Of a stretch of DNA of 64,000 nt, positions 8,239-17,384 are shown piece after piece. Origin of the DNA: Ruminococcus hominis (lineage in GTDB: Bacteria; Bacillota; Clostridia; Lachnospirales; Lachnospiraceae); NCBI RefSeq assembly GCF_014287355.1, contig NZ_JACOPE010000001.1, positions 1,426,001 through 1,490,000 of the forward strand, given 5' to 3'. The translations under genes and the position numbers were made by a program. Every line of letters begins with the position of its first letter. Positions within the stretch are counted from its first letter, which is position 1. The notes below the pieces were generated by a model. It saw only the letters and a list, made by a program, of their open reading frames with translations. It was not told the DNA's origin and did not search any database.

Positions 8239-10029
8239 ATGAATCAGATTGCAGACAGAATTGCAAATTTCCAAGAGCTTATGAAGAAGCATAAAATAGA
8301 CGCATATATTGTTCCGACAGCAGATTATCATCAGAGCGAATATGTGGGGGATTATTTTAAAGAACGCGAATTTTTAACTGGCTTTACCGGATCAGCAGGA
8401 ACTGCAGTTGTAACAAAAAATAGTGCATACTTGTGGACTGATGGACGTTATTTCTTACAGGCAGCTACACAGTTAAAAGGGACAGGAGTCCAACTGATGA
8501 AGATGGGAGAACCGGAAGTTCCTACAATTGAGGAGTTTTTAAAAGCAGAATTAAAAGAAAATGAAGTTCTCGGATTTGACGGAAGAACCATTGGGGAACA
8601 AGAAGGTGAACAGTTTGCTGAAATCGTAGAAGAAAAGAATGGAAATATTGTATATGAATATGATTTGTTAGGAGAACTTTGGAGTAATCGACCAGAGATG
8701 TCAAAGAAACCAGCATTTTTACTTCCGTTGAATTACGCAGGCGAAAGTGTAGAATCAAAACTTACAAGAGTACGTAAGGTGATGAAAGAACACAAGGCAA
8801 CAATGCAGATTCTGGCAAGCCTGGATGATATTGATTGGATGCTTAATATACGTGGTGATGATGTAGAATATTCTCCATTGTTGTTAAGTTATGCAATTGT
8901 TAAAATGGACGAAGTGGAATTGTATGTAGATGCGGAAAAAATAGATGAGCAACTAAAAAAGCATTTACAAGATAACCATGTAAAAGTATATGCATATGAT
9001 TCTATTTATCAGAGAGTGAAAGAAATATCTGAAAACGAGACTGTAATGGTAGATCCAAGACAGGTGAATTATGCTTTGTTTAATAACATTCCAAAGGAAG
9101 TTAAAGTTGTAAAAGAAGAAAATCCAATTATTCTAATGAAGGCGGTTAAGAACGATATAGAAGTTGAGAATATTCGAAATGCACATATAAAAGATGGAGT
9201 GGCTCATACAAAATACATGTATTGGCTGAAAAAACATGTCGGAAAAGAAAAGATTACAGAAATTAGTGCTTCAGATAAACTGGCAGCCTTTCGTGCAGAG
9301 CAGGAAGGATATTTGTGGCCAAGTTTTGGACCAATCAGTGCATATAAAGAGCATGGTGCAATCGTTCATTATTCTGCAACAGAGGAAACTGATGTGGAAT
9401 TAAGACCAGAAGGATTGCTGCTTAGTGATACAGGCGGAAACTATTGGGAAGGATCGACAGATATTACGAGAACAATAGCTCTTGGAGAGGTGTCGGCTGA
9501 GGAAAAACGTCATTTCACAACAGTGGCAATTAGTATGCTGAAATTGGCTGAAACTACATTTTTGTATGGTTGTACAGGAATGAATCTTGATTGTATTGCA
9601 CGTGAACCATTCTGGCGTCAACATTTAAACTATAATCATGGAACAGGACATGGAGTTGGATATTTAGCAAACATTCATGAGGAACCACAGCGCTTCCAAT
9701 GGAAGTTCAATCAAGACAACAATCATCCGTTAGAAGAGCACATGGTGATTACAGATGAGCCGGGATTGTATATTGAAGGCTCTCATGGTGTGCGAATTGA
9801 AAATGAATTGCTGGTAAAGAAAGATGTGTCAAATGAATATGGTCAGTTTATGAAATTTGAGATCTTGACTTTTGTTCCAATCGATCTGGATGCGATTGAT
9901 GCAACAATTATGACAACAGAAGAAAAAGAACTGTTAAATTCATATCATAAAGATGTTTATAGTATAGTTTCTCCGTATTTAAACGATGAAGAAAAAGAAT
10001 GGCTTAAGCTTTATACAAGAGAAGTTTAA
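8239..10029 (+). CDS. Aminopeptidase P family protein (M24B metallopeptidase)
   Basis: 596 residues, the three-domain form of X-Pro aminopeptidase: two creatinase-like N domains (about 1-300), the M24 pita-bread catalytic domain (about 310-535) and a short C-terminal domain. Expected dinuclear metal-site motifs are present: SDTGGNYWEGSTDITRT (both aspartates), HGTGHGVGYLANIHE (histidines), and the glutamates of TDEPGLYIEG and RIENELLV. It would remove N-terminal residues before proline in the cytoplasm; no signal peptide is present. GAGAGG at 8225-8230 sets the ATG. It sits 9 bases before an RpiR-type regulator frame but has no other obvious functional partner. Confidence 0.93.
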   Translation: MNQIADRIANFQELMKKHKIDAYIVPTADYHQSEYVGDYFKEREFLTGFTGSAGTAVVTKNSAYLWTDGRYFLQAATQLKGTGVQLMKMGEPEVPTIEEFLKAELKENEVLGFDGRTIGEQEGEQFAEIVEEKNGNIVYEYDLLGELWSNRPEMSKKPAFLLPLNYAGESVESKLTRVRKVMKEHKATMQILASLDDIDWMLNIRGDDVEYSPLLLSYAIVKMDEVELYVDAEKIDEQLKKHLQDNHVKVYAYDSIYQRVKEISENETVMVDPRQVNYALFNNIPKEVKVVKEENPIILMKAVKNDIEVENIRNAHIKDGVAHTKYMYWLKKHVGKEKITEISASDKLAAFRAEQEGYLWPSFGPISAYKEHGAIVHYSATEETDVELRPEGLLLSDTGGNYWEGSTDITRTIALGEVSAEEKRHFTTVAISMLKLAETTFLYGCTGMNLDCIAREPFWRQHLNYNHGTGHGVGYLANIHEEPQRFQWKFNQDNNHPLEEHMVITDEPGLYIEGSHGVRIENELLVKKDVSNEYGQFMKFEILTFVPIDLDAIDATIMTTEEKELLNSYHKDVYSIVSPYLNDEEKEWLKLYTREV

Positions 10030-10062
10030 ATAATTAACATGAAAGAAAAAGAGGATTTCAAA

Positions 10063-10965
10063 GTGGTCGAAAACAGTACAAATGAATTGCAGATGAGAAT
10101 AGAGGAAAAATATCGAGATCTCAGTAAAGGACAGAAACGTGTGGCGGAATATGTGCTGGATAATTATGATAAAGCAGTATTTTTGACTGCTGCGAGATTA
10201 GGAGAAGTAGTAGGTGTCAGCGAATCTACAGTGGTGCGTTTTGCAACACAGCTTGGATATAAAGGGTATCCGGAATTTCAAAAAGCATTAGAAGAACTGG
10301 TGAGGAACAGATTGAATTCTATTCAACGAATGAAAGTGACATATGGAAGAATTAGTCAGTCTCAAATCTTAGAAACGGTGCTTCAATCAGATATTGAAAA
10401 AATAAAACAGACATTGAATGGAATTGATCATTCAGCCTTCAATCAAGCGATTGATACTATTTTAAATGCAAGAAAAATATATGTGCTTGGGATTCGAAGT
10501 TGTGCACCATTGGCAGCTTTTATGAGTTTCTATTTGAATTTACTTTGTGATAATGTAATTGCGGTAAATACAAACAGTTCAAGTGAGATTTTTGAACAGC
10601 TGATTCGAATTGGAGAAGAAGATGTGATCATAGGGATTAGTTTTCCTAGATATTCTCAAAGAACATTGAAAGCATTGGAATTTGCCAGTAAACGCAAAGC
10701 AAAAATTATTACATTGACGGACAGTGTCCATTCACCGATAAATATATATTCTTCATGTAATCTGATCGCACGAAGTGATATGGCATCAATTGTAGATTCC
10801 CTGGTAGCACCATTGAGTGTAGTGAATGCATTGATAGTTGCATTATGTATGAAAAAACAGGAAGAAGTAATAGGGACACTTGAGACATTAGAACAAATTT
10901 GGGGTGAATACCAAGTTTACAGTGGAGATGAACTGAATCGTATCGAGGATAATTCTGAAGTGTAA
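10063..10965 (+). CDS. MurR/RpiR family transcriptional regulator
   Basis: About 300 residues: N-terminal helix-turn-helix (LSKGQKRVAEYVLDN ... VGVSESTVVRFATQLGYKGYPEFQ) and a C-terminal SIS sugar-phosphate-binding domain (about 120-255, starting near IYVLGIRSCAPLAAF). Such proteins usually sense phosphosugars; no sugar gene is nearby, so the target is unknown. I prefer the GTG at 10063 because AGAGG (10050-10054) is correctly spaced for it; an in-frame ATG at 10039 would add eight residues but has no ribosome site. It follows the peptidase gene closely and is probably co-transcribed. Confidence 0.88.
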   Translation: MVENSTNELQMRIEEKYRDLSKGQKRVAEYVLDNYDKAVFLTAARLGEVVGVSESTVVRFATQLGYKGYPEFQKALEELVRNRLNSIQRMKVTYGRISQSQILETVLQSDIEKIKQTLNGIDHSAFNQAIDTILNARKIYVLGIRSCAPLAAFMSFYLNLLCDNVIAVNTNSSSEIFEQLIRIGEEDVIIGISFPRYSQRTLKALEFASKRKAKIITLTDSVHSPINIYSSCNLIARSDMASIVDSLVAPLSVVNALIVALCMKKQEEVIGTLETLEQIWGEYQVYSGDELNRIEDNSEV

Positions 10966-11022
10966 GAGTACCTGTTAAATGTGGTATTCAAAGAAATATA
11001 GAAGATAGGATAATGGAAGTAT

Positions 11023-12252
11023 ATGAGTAAAGTAATAGTTATAGGAGGAGGAGCAGCCGGAGCTGTTGCGGCAATTTTTGCGGCAAGAAACGGACATCGG
11101 GTAGAACTCTTTGAGAAAAATGAAAAAATTGGAAAAAAGTTATTCATAACTGGAAAAGGCCGCTGTAATGTAACAAATGCAGGAGATATGGATGCGCTAT
11201 TTGATGCAGTAAAGAGTAATCCAAAATTTTTATACAGTGCTTTTTATAGCTTTACCAATGAACAGGCAATGGATTTTTTTGAAGAATTGGGTGTTCGTTT
11301 AAAAGTGGAAAGAGGAAACAGAGTCTTTCCGGAGTCAGACCATTCGTCTGATATTATTCATGCATTGAAGCATGAATTAGAGCGATTAGGTGTAGAAATA
11401 CATTTTTGTACGGAAGTAAAAGATGTGCTGGTGGAACATGAAAAGTTTACAGGCGTTGTTTTGAAAAATGGGAAGAAAGTTTCTGGAGATGCCTGTGTTG
11501 TTGCAACAGGAGGAATTTCTTATGCATCTACAGGGTCTACGGGGGATGGATATCGTTTCGCAGAAAAAACAGGGCATAAGGTAACGGAATTATATCCATC
11601 ACTTGTGCCTATGGAAGTAAAAGAATGGTATGCAAAGGAATTGCAAGGATTATCCCTTCGAAATGTCCGGGGAACCATTTTGGATGGCAAGAAGAAATTA
11701 TATGATGAATTTGGCGAGATGCTATTTACACATTATGGCGTCAGCGGTCCAATCATCATCAGTGCAAGCAGTGTTGTTGGGAAAAAATTGCAAGATAAAG
11801 AACTTACACTGCAGATTGATTTGAAACCGGCACTAAGCAGAGAACAACTAGACCAGAGAGTTTTAAGGGATTTTGAAGAAAATAAAAACAAACAATTTAA
11901 AAACGCAGTAGATAAGTTGTTTCCGGCAAAACTTAAACCTATTATGATAGAGCTAAGTGGAATTTCGCCAGAGAAGAAAGTAAATGAAATTTCAAAGGAA
12001 GAGAGACTTTGCTTTGTTGATCTGATAAAGAATTTTAAAATGACATTAACAGGATTGCGTAGCTATAATGAAGCAATTATCACAAAAGGTGGAGTAAGCG
12101 TGAAGGATATTGATCCTGGAACGATGGAATCGAAGAAAGTTTCGGGATTGTATTTTGCCGGAGAGGTATTAGATCTTGATGCATTGACAGGTGGATTTAA
12201 TTTGCAGATTGCCTGGTCTACAGGATATTTGGCAGGAATTTCGATACAATAA
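11023..12252 (+). CDS. NAD(P)/FAD-dependent oxidoreductase of the HI0933/BaiN family
   Basis: 409 residues. The N-terminal Rossmann dinucleotide motif VIGGGAAGAVAA (4-15) is followed by an ELFEKN acidic strand end and KKLFITGKGRCNVTNA, the signature of the HI0933-like flavoprotein family that includes BaiN. A second FAD contact is VVATGGISYASTGSTGDGY; the C-terminal GLYFAGEVLDLDALTGGFNLQIAWSTG closes the FAD site. Physiological substrate is unproven for most members. It is placed just before cmk-ispH-rpsA, a common clostridial arrangement. The ribosome site (GGAAG) is weak. Confidence 0.9.
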   Translation: MSKVIVIGGGAAGAVAAIFAARNGHRVELFEKNEKIGKKLFITGKGRCNVTNAGDMDALFDAVKSNPKFLYSAFYSFTNEQAMDFFEELGVRLKVERGNRVFPESDHSSDIIHALKHELERLGVEIHFCTEVKDVLVEHEKFTGVVLKNGKKVSGDACVVATGGISYASTGSTGDGYRFAEKTGHKVTELYPSLVPMEVKEWYAKELQGLSLRNVRGTILDGKKKLYDEFGEMLFTHYGVSGPIIISASSVVGKKLQDKELTLQIDLKPALSREQLDQRVLRDFEENKNKQFKNAVDKLFPAKLKPIMIELSGISPEKKVNEISKEERLCFVDLIKNFKMTLTGLRSYNEAIITKGGVSVKDIDPGTMESKKVSGLYFAGEVLDLDALTGGFNLQIAWSTGYLAGISIQ

Positions 12253-12275
12253 ATATTAAGAAAGAGGAAGCAAAA

Positions 12276-12932
12276 ATGGGATATAATGTAGCAATTGACG
12301 GCCCGGCAGGAGCAGGAAAAAGTACGATTGCAAAGCTGGTTGCAAAAGAAAAAGGATATATTTATGTAGATACTGGTGCAATGTACAGAGGGCTTGCAAT
12401 TCATTTTATAAAAAAAGGAATTAAAGCAGAAGATATAAAAGGAATCGTGGAAGCCTGCAAAGATGCAGAAGTGAGTATCGTTTATGAAAACGATGTACAG
12501 CAGATATATTTGAATGGTGAAAATGTAACAGCTATGCTTCGAACGGAAGAAGTTGGTAATATGGCTTCTAAAACATCGGCAATTCCGGCAGTACGCGAGA
12601 AATTATTAGAACTTCAAAGAACACTGGCAAGAGAAAAAGATGTTATTATGGATGGCCGTGACATTGGCACAAATATTCTGCCGAATGCAGATGTGAAAAT
12701 TTATCTGACAGCGAGCGTTGAAACAAGAGCAACACGCAGGTACAAAGAACTTCTGGAAAAAGGAGAAAACTGTGTGTATGAAGAAATCGCGCAAGACATC
12801 AAGGAACGAGATGAACGCGATATGAATCGAGAGATTGCTCCGTTAAAACAGGCAGAAGATGCTATTTTAGTAGATAGTTCAGAAATGACAATAGATGAAG
12901 TTGTAAAAACAATCTGCAACTATTGTAAATAG
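12276..12932 (+). CDS. cmk: Cytidylate kinase
   Basis: 218 residues, normal length. Phosphorylates CMP and dCMP with ATP in pyrimidine nucleotide recycling. P-loop GPAGAGKS at residues 9-16, then the CMP-binding YVDTGAMYRG and MDGRDIGTNILPNA motifs and the lid region RYKELLEKGE. GAGGAAG upstream. It begins an overlapping set cmk-ispH-rpsA with a 9-base gap to ispH. Confidence 0.97.
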   Translation: MGYNVAIDGPAGAGKSTIAKLVAKEKGYIYVDTGAMYRGLAIHFIKKGIKAEDIKGIVEACKDAEVSIVYENDVQQIYLNGENVTAMLRTEEVGNMASKTSAIPAVREKLLELQRTLAREKDVIMDGRDIGTNILPNADVKIYLTASVETRATRRYKELLEKGENCVYEEIAQDIKERDERDMNREIAPLKQAEDAILVDSSEMTIDEVVKTICNYCK

Positions 12933-12941
12933 GAGGAGCTT

Positions 12942-13799
12942 ATGGAAGTGATTCGTGCAAAAACCGCAGGATTTTGCTTTGGTGTAAAACGCGCAGTAGA
13001 TACCGTATATGAACAATTAGAAAAGGCTTCGGAAAGTACAACGATATACACATATGGTCCGATCATTCATAATGAAGAAGTTGTAAAAGATATGAAACAA
13101 AAAGGAGTTATCGTACTTCAAAGTGAAGCAGAACTGGATGCGTTGACAGAAGGAACGGTGATTATTCGTTCACACGGAGTGGAGAAAGCGATTTATGACA
13201 AGTTAAATGCGAAAGGAATTAAGATTGTAGATGCAACCTGCCCTTTTGTGAAAAAGATCCATAATATTGTACAAAAAGAAAGCACAAACGGAAATTATAT
13301 TATTATAGTAGGAAACCCACAGCATCCGGAAGTAGAGGGGATTCGTGGCTGGGCTGGTATAAAAGCTGTGGTGGTACAAACGAAAGAAGATATAGACAAG
13401 TTGACAATTCCGGAAAATGAAAAGGTCTGTGTTGTTTCTCAAACGACATTTAATTACAATAAATTTAAAGAATTAGTTGAAATTATTTTAAAAAAGAGTT
13501 ATGATGTAAGTGTTTTAAATACAATCTGTAATGCTACAAAGGAGCGCCAGACAGAGGCACAACGCATTGCAGAAGAGGTGGATGCTATGATCGTGATTGG
13601 TGATAAACATAGTTCCAATACCCAGAAGTTATTTGAAATATGCAAAAACGCATGTAAAGATACGTACTACATACAGACACTTGACGATTTGGATATGAAT
13701 CAATTAGGGTCAGTGGAAACAGTAGGTATTACAGCAGGGGCATCCACGCCCAACAATATAATTGAGGAGGTTCAAAATAATGTCAGAATTATCTTTTGA
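12942..13799 (+). CDS. ispH: 4-hydroxy-3-methylbut-2-enyl diphosphate reductase
   Basis: 285 residues. Last step of the MEP isoprenoid pathway, reducing HMBPP to IPP and DMAPP with a 4Fe-4S cluster. The three cluster cysteines are visible: Cys12 in GFCFGVKR, DATCPFVKK (about 97) and NTICNATKERQ (about 196). Substrate-binding motifs SHGVEK, HPEVEGIRGW, SQTTFN and the terminal ASTPNNIIEEV are intact. Its last 20 bases overlap the rpsA start in another frame. In many clostridia these two are fused in one protein; here they are separate frames with a good ribosome site for rpsA. Confidence 0.97.
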   Translation: MEVIRAKTAGFCFGVKRAVDTVYEQLEKASESTTIYTYGPIIHNEEVVKDMKQKGVIVLQSEAELDALTEGTVIIRSHGVEKAIYDKLNAKGIKIVDATCPFVKKIHNIVQKESTNGNYIIIVGNPQHPEVEGIRGWAGIKAVVVQTKEDIDKLTIPENEKVCVVSQTTFNYNKFKELVEIILKKSYDVSVLNTICNATKERQTEAQRIAEEVDAMIVIGDKHSSNTQKLFEICKNACKDTYYIQTLDDLDMNQLGSVETVGITAGASTPNNIIEEVQNNVRIIF

Positions 13800-14862
13800 A
13801 CAAATGTTAGATGAGTCATTCAAAACAATTCATAATGGAGAGGTTGTAGAGGGTACAGTTATCGATGTGAAACCTGAAGAGATTATCCTTAATATCGGAT
13901 ACAAAGCCGATGGTATTATTACAAAGAGCGAGTACTCAAATGATCAGTCTGTAGACTTAACTGAAGCAGTAAAAGTTGGAGATGCTATGACTGTAAAAGT
14001 GTTAAAAGTAAATGATGGTGAAGGTCAGGTATTACTGACATATAAGAGACTTGCAGCTGAAAAAGGAAATGAGAGATTAAAAGAAGCTTTTGAGAACAAA
14101 GAAGTATTAAAAGCAACTGTAACACAGATTCTTGGCGGTGGACTTTGCGCAGAGGTTGAAGGTGCAAGAGTATTTATCCCGGCAAGTCTGGTATCTGATT
14201 CTTATGAAAAAGATTTGAGCAAATACGATGGACAGGAAATCGAGTTCGTGATCAGTGAGTTCAATCCAAGAAGAAACCGTGTTATCGGTGATAGAAGACA
14301 GCTTCTTGTTGCAGAGAGAGCTGAAAAACAGAAAGAACTTTTTGCAAAACTGAATGTTGGTGATGTAGTAGAAGGAACAGTTAAAAATGTAACTGATTTC
14401 GGTGCATTTATCGATCTTGGTGGTGTTGATGGCTTACTCCATATTTCAGAGATGTCTTGGGGAAGAGTTGAGAACCCTAAGAAAGTATTCCATGTAGGAG
14501 ATACAGTAAAAGTTCTTATTAAAGATATCAATGATACTAAGATTGCACTTAGCTTGAAATTCCCAGAGACAAATCCATGGGCTGATGCTTCAGAAAAATT
14601 TGCAGTAGGTTCAGTAGTAACAGGTAAAGTTGCTCGTATGACAGACTTCGGAGCATTTGTTGAGTTGACACCAGGTGTTGATGCATTACTTCATGTATCA
14701 CAGATTTCAAGAGCACATGTAGAAAAACCTTCAGATGTTCTTGCAGTTGGACAGGAGATAACAGCTAAAGTCGTTGATTTGAACGAAGCAGATAAGAAAA
14801 TCAGCCTGAGCATGAAAGCACTTGAGAGCACTGATGATTCTCAGGAAGCGACAGAAGAATAA
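13780..14862 (+). CDS. rpsA: S1 RNA-binding domain protein (ribosomal protein S1 type)
   Basis: 360 residues with four S1 OB-fold repeats (about 15-85, 100-167, 188-256, 273-343). Repeats 3 and 4 are closest to consensus: VVEGTVKNVTDFGAFIDLGGVDGLLHISE and VVTGKVARMTDFGAFVELTPGVDALLHVSQ (shown in part). Binds mRNA at or near the ribosome; Firmicute S1 homologues are shorter than the six-domain E. coli protein and their ribosomal role is less certain. GAGGAGG at 13764-13770 fixes the start at 13780, inside ispH. A terminator follows. Confidence 0.92.
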   Translation: MSELSFEQMLDESFKTIHNGEVVEGTVIDVKPEEIILNIGYKADGIITKSEYSNDQSVDLTEAVKVGDAMTVKVLKVNDGEGQVLLTYKRLAAEKGNERLKEAFENKEVLKATVTQILGGGLCAEVEGARVFIPASLVSDSYEKDLSKYDGQEIEFVISEFNPRRNRVIGDRRQLLVAERAEKQKELFAKLNVGDVVEGTVKNVTDFGAFIDLGGVDGLLHISEMSWGRVENPKKVFHVGDTVKVLIKDINDTKIALSLKFPETNPWADASEKFAVGSVVTGKVARMTDFGAFVELTPGVDALLHVSQISRAHVEKPSDVLAVGQEITAKVVDLNEADKKISLSMKALESTDDSQEATEE

Positions 14863-14933
14863 TTTTAGTTGTAAAAAGATATATACAATAGAAGAGGTCT
14901 GCTAGATCTTTTCGAATTCTTTGAAGAACGTAA

Positions 14934-14966
14934 AGGACCAGCATCCGTTAGGAGCTGGTCTTTTTT
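14934..14966 (+). terminator. Intrinsic terminator after rpsA
   Basis: GACCAGC (14936-14942) pairs with GCTGGTC (14954-14960), followed by six T. The rest of the 255-base gap to rnfC is AT-rich with TATACT and TATAC boxes but no pair I would call a promoter with confidence. Confidence 0.9.
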
Positions 14967-15117
14967 AATGCAAAAATGATGAAAAATTCACAATCTAAAA
15001 ATGAACGAAATTAGCTTTATGTACATCAAAAGATACAAAGACTTATCAAAATATACTGGATTTTGTATACATAATTTAGTAAAATTGTGATTAATGTAAG
15101 GGAAAGGAGAAAAAAGA

Positions 15118-16437
15118 ATGGGATTGTTAACATTTAAAGGTGGGATTCATCCAAATGATGGTAAAAGTCTTGCAAAAGATCAGCCAATTAAAGAAGTAAT
15201 TCCAACAGGAAAGATGATTTATCCATTGTCTCAGCATATAGGCGCTCCGGCAACTGCAATTGTCGCAAAGGGAGATGCTGTGTTAAAGGGGCAGAAGATT
15301 GCGGAAGCAGGTGGATTTGTCTCAGCGCCAATCTATTCATCTGTATCAGGTAAAGTGCTTGCATTGGAAAAACATTTGAACCCGACAGGAAACAGTGTGG
15401 ATTGTATTGTGATTGAAAATGATGGTGAATATAATGAAGTGGAATATTCTTGCTCAAAAGCATTAGGAGAACTGTCAAAAGAAGAAATTCTTAACAAAAT
15501 TGGCGAAGCGGGAATTGTAGGTATGGGAGGTGCAGGTTTCCCAACACGTGTTAAGTTGTCACCGAAGGAACCAGATAAAATTGAATATATTATAGCAAAC
15601 TGTGCAGAATGTGAGCCATATATTACAGCAGATTACAGAAGAATGCTTGAAAATACAGAAGAACTGGTAAGTGGTATGCGTGTTGTATTGTCATTGTTTG
15701 AGAATGCAAAAGGAATTTTTGGTGTAGAAGATAATAAAAAAGACTGTATTGAAAAATTACAGGAAGCAGTTAAAGATGAACCTCGTATGGAAGTGCGCAT
15801 TTTGCAGACAAAATATCCACAAGGAGCAGAGCGTCAGCTTATTTATGCTCTGACAAAGCGGGCAATTAATTCATCAATGCTGCCAGCCGACGCAGGATGT
15901 ATTGTAGATAATGTGGAAACATTGGTGGGAATCCATAATGCGGTTATAAATGGAAAACCTTTAATGGAACGAATTGTGACTGTCAGTGGAGATGCTGTGG
16001 TACGTCCGGGAAACTTTAAAGTATTATTAGGAACAAATCATCAGGAAGTAATCGAGGCAGCAGGTGGCTTTAACTGTTCACCTGAGAAAGTAATTTCTGG
16101 TGGCCCGATGATGGGATTTGCAATGATTTCTCTGGATACTCCAATTACAAAGACATCGTCCTCTATTCTGGCATTTGAGAAAGATGTTGTTGCAGCAAGT
16201 TCTGAATCAGCCTGTATTAACTGTGGACGCTGTGTAGAAGTCTGTCCTAGTAGAATCATTCCGTCCAGATTGGCAGATTTTGCTCAGCGATTTAATGAAG
16301 AGGCATTTTTGAAATGGAATGGACTTGAATGTGTAGAATGTGGCTCTTGCAGTTATGTGTGTCCGGCAAAACGTCAATTGAAACAATCCATTGGTGCGAT
16401 GAAAAAAATTGCACTTGCAAATAAGAGAAAAAAATAG
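15118..16437 (+). CDS. rnfC: Electron transport complex subunit RnfC
   Basis: 439 residues. The peripheral cytoplasmic NADH/FMN subunit of Rnf, which oxidises reduced ferredoxin, reduces NAD+ and exports ions. N-terminal barrel domain (FKGGIHP), a Rossmann/SLBB region with GMGGAGFPTRVKL and ANCAECEPYITADYR, and two C-terminal 4Fe-4S motifs, CINCGRCVEVCP and CVECGSCSYVCP. GGAAAGGAG upstream. First gene of rnfCDGEAB, the gene order usual for clostridia. Confidence 0.97.
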   Translation: MGLLTFKGGIHPNDGKSLAKDQPIKEVIPTGKMIYPLSQHIGAPATAIVAKGDAVLKGQKIAEAGGFVSAPIYSSVSGKVLALEKHLNPTGNSVDCIVIENDGEYNEVEYSCSKALGELSKEEILNKIGEAGIVGMGGAGFPTRVKLSPKEPDKIEYIIANCAECEPYITADYRRMLENTEELVSGMRVVLSLFENAKGIFGVEDNKKDCIEKLQEAVKDEPRMEVRILQTKYPQGAERQLIYALTKRAINSSMLPADAGCIVDNVETLVGIHNAVINGKPLMERIVTVSGDAVVRPGNFKVLLGTNHQEVIEAAGGFNCSPEKVISGGPMMGFAMISLDTPITKTSSSILAFEKDVVAASSESACINCGRCVEVCPSRIIPSRLADFAQRFNEEAFLKWNGLECVECGSCSYVCPAKRQLKQSIGAMKKIALANKRKK

Positions 16438-16451
16438 AGAGGTGAAAGACA

Positions 16452-17384
16452 GTGAATGAACAGTTAAAAGTATCATCTTCTCCACACATTAGGGATAAGG
16501 TGACAACCAGCAACATTATGCTGATGGTAGTGATCGCACTGTTACCAGCAACTTTCTTCGGAATTTATAACTTCCGTCATGAACATGCATGGGTACTTGT
16601 GGTTGTTACAACTTTAACGGCGGTAGCTACAGAGTATATTTATGAGCGATTAATGCATAAAACTATTACAATCAAGGATTTTAGTGCAGTAGTAACCGGA
16701 TTATTGCTTGCATTAAACCTTCCTCCTACACTTCCTGTATGGATGGGAGCTTTAGGCTCGATATTTGCAATTCTGGTTGTAAAGCAGCTTTTCGGTGGGC
16801 TTGGCCAGAACTTCATGAACCCGGCACTTGGAGCCAGATGTTTTCTTTTGATTTCTTTTACAGGAAAGATGACGTATTTTGTATATGATGGTGTAACAGG
16901 AGCGACTCCGTTAGCTGAATTAAAGGCGGGAGAAACTGTTAATACAATGAATATGCTTATTGGAAATATTCGTGGAACAATCGGAGAGACATCTGTACTT
17001 GCAATCATGATCGGTGCAATGTTTTTAATTCTTCTTGGGATTATTGATCTTAGAATTCCGGGTACTTATATTGTAACATTTGTGATTTTTATTTCTATTT
17101 TTGGTGGACATGGTTTTGATCCGCAGTTTATCACAGCACATCTTTGTGGTGGTGGTCTGATGCTTGGAGCCTGGTTTATGGCTACCGATTATGTTACATC
17201 ACCGATTACAAAAAGCGGACAGATAGTATATGGTATCTGCCTAGGTGTGCTAACTGGATTATTCCGTTTGTTCGGAGGATCTGCAGAAGGAGTTTCTTAT
17301 GCGATTATTATCAGTAACCTTTTAGTTCCATTGATTGAAAAGGTTACTCTTCCAAAACCATTCGGTAAAGGAGGAGAAAAATAA
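16452..17384 (+). CDS. rnfD: Electron transport complex subunit RnfD
   Basis: 310 residues, GTG start with GAGAGGTGA upstream. Integral membrane subunit with about nine or ten helices. The flavinylation sequence DGVTGATPL places covalent FMN on Thr152 (motif TGAT 149-152). ApbE, encoded just beyond the operon on the other strand, attaches this FMN. Its stop codon overlaps the rnfG ATG (TAATG). Confidence 0.97.
   Translation: MNEQLKVSSSPHIRDKVTTSNIMLMVVIALLPATFFGIYNFRHEHAWVLVVVTTLTAVATEYIYERLMHKTITIKDFSAVVTGLLLALNLPPTLPVWMGALGSIFAILVVKQLFGGLGQNFMNPALGARCFLLISFTGKMTYFVYDGVTGATPLAELKAGETVNTMNMLIGNIRGTIGETSVLAIMIGAMFLILLGIIDLRIPGTYIVTFVIFISIFGGHGFDPQFITAHLCGGGLMLGAWFMATDYVTSPITKSGQIVYGICLGVLTGLFRLFGGSAEGVSYAIIISNLLVPLIEKVTLPKPFGKGGEK

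Noticed and set aside
13762..13799. Possible frameshift or error joining ispH to rpsA as a fusion
   Set aside because: IspH ends with its expected ASTPNNIIEEV region and rpsA has an excellent Shine-Dalgarno sequence at 13764-13770, so two separate proteins fit without error.
15030..15100. Promoter for rnfC from TATACT at 15052-15057 or the CATAAT at 15070-15075
   Set aside because: Neither has a recognisable -35 at 16-18 bases; a promoter must exist here but I cannot place it.
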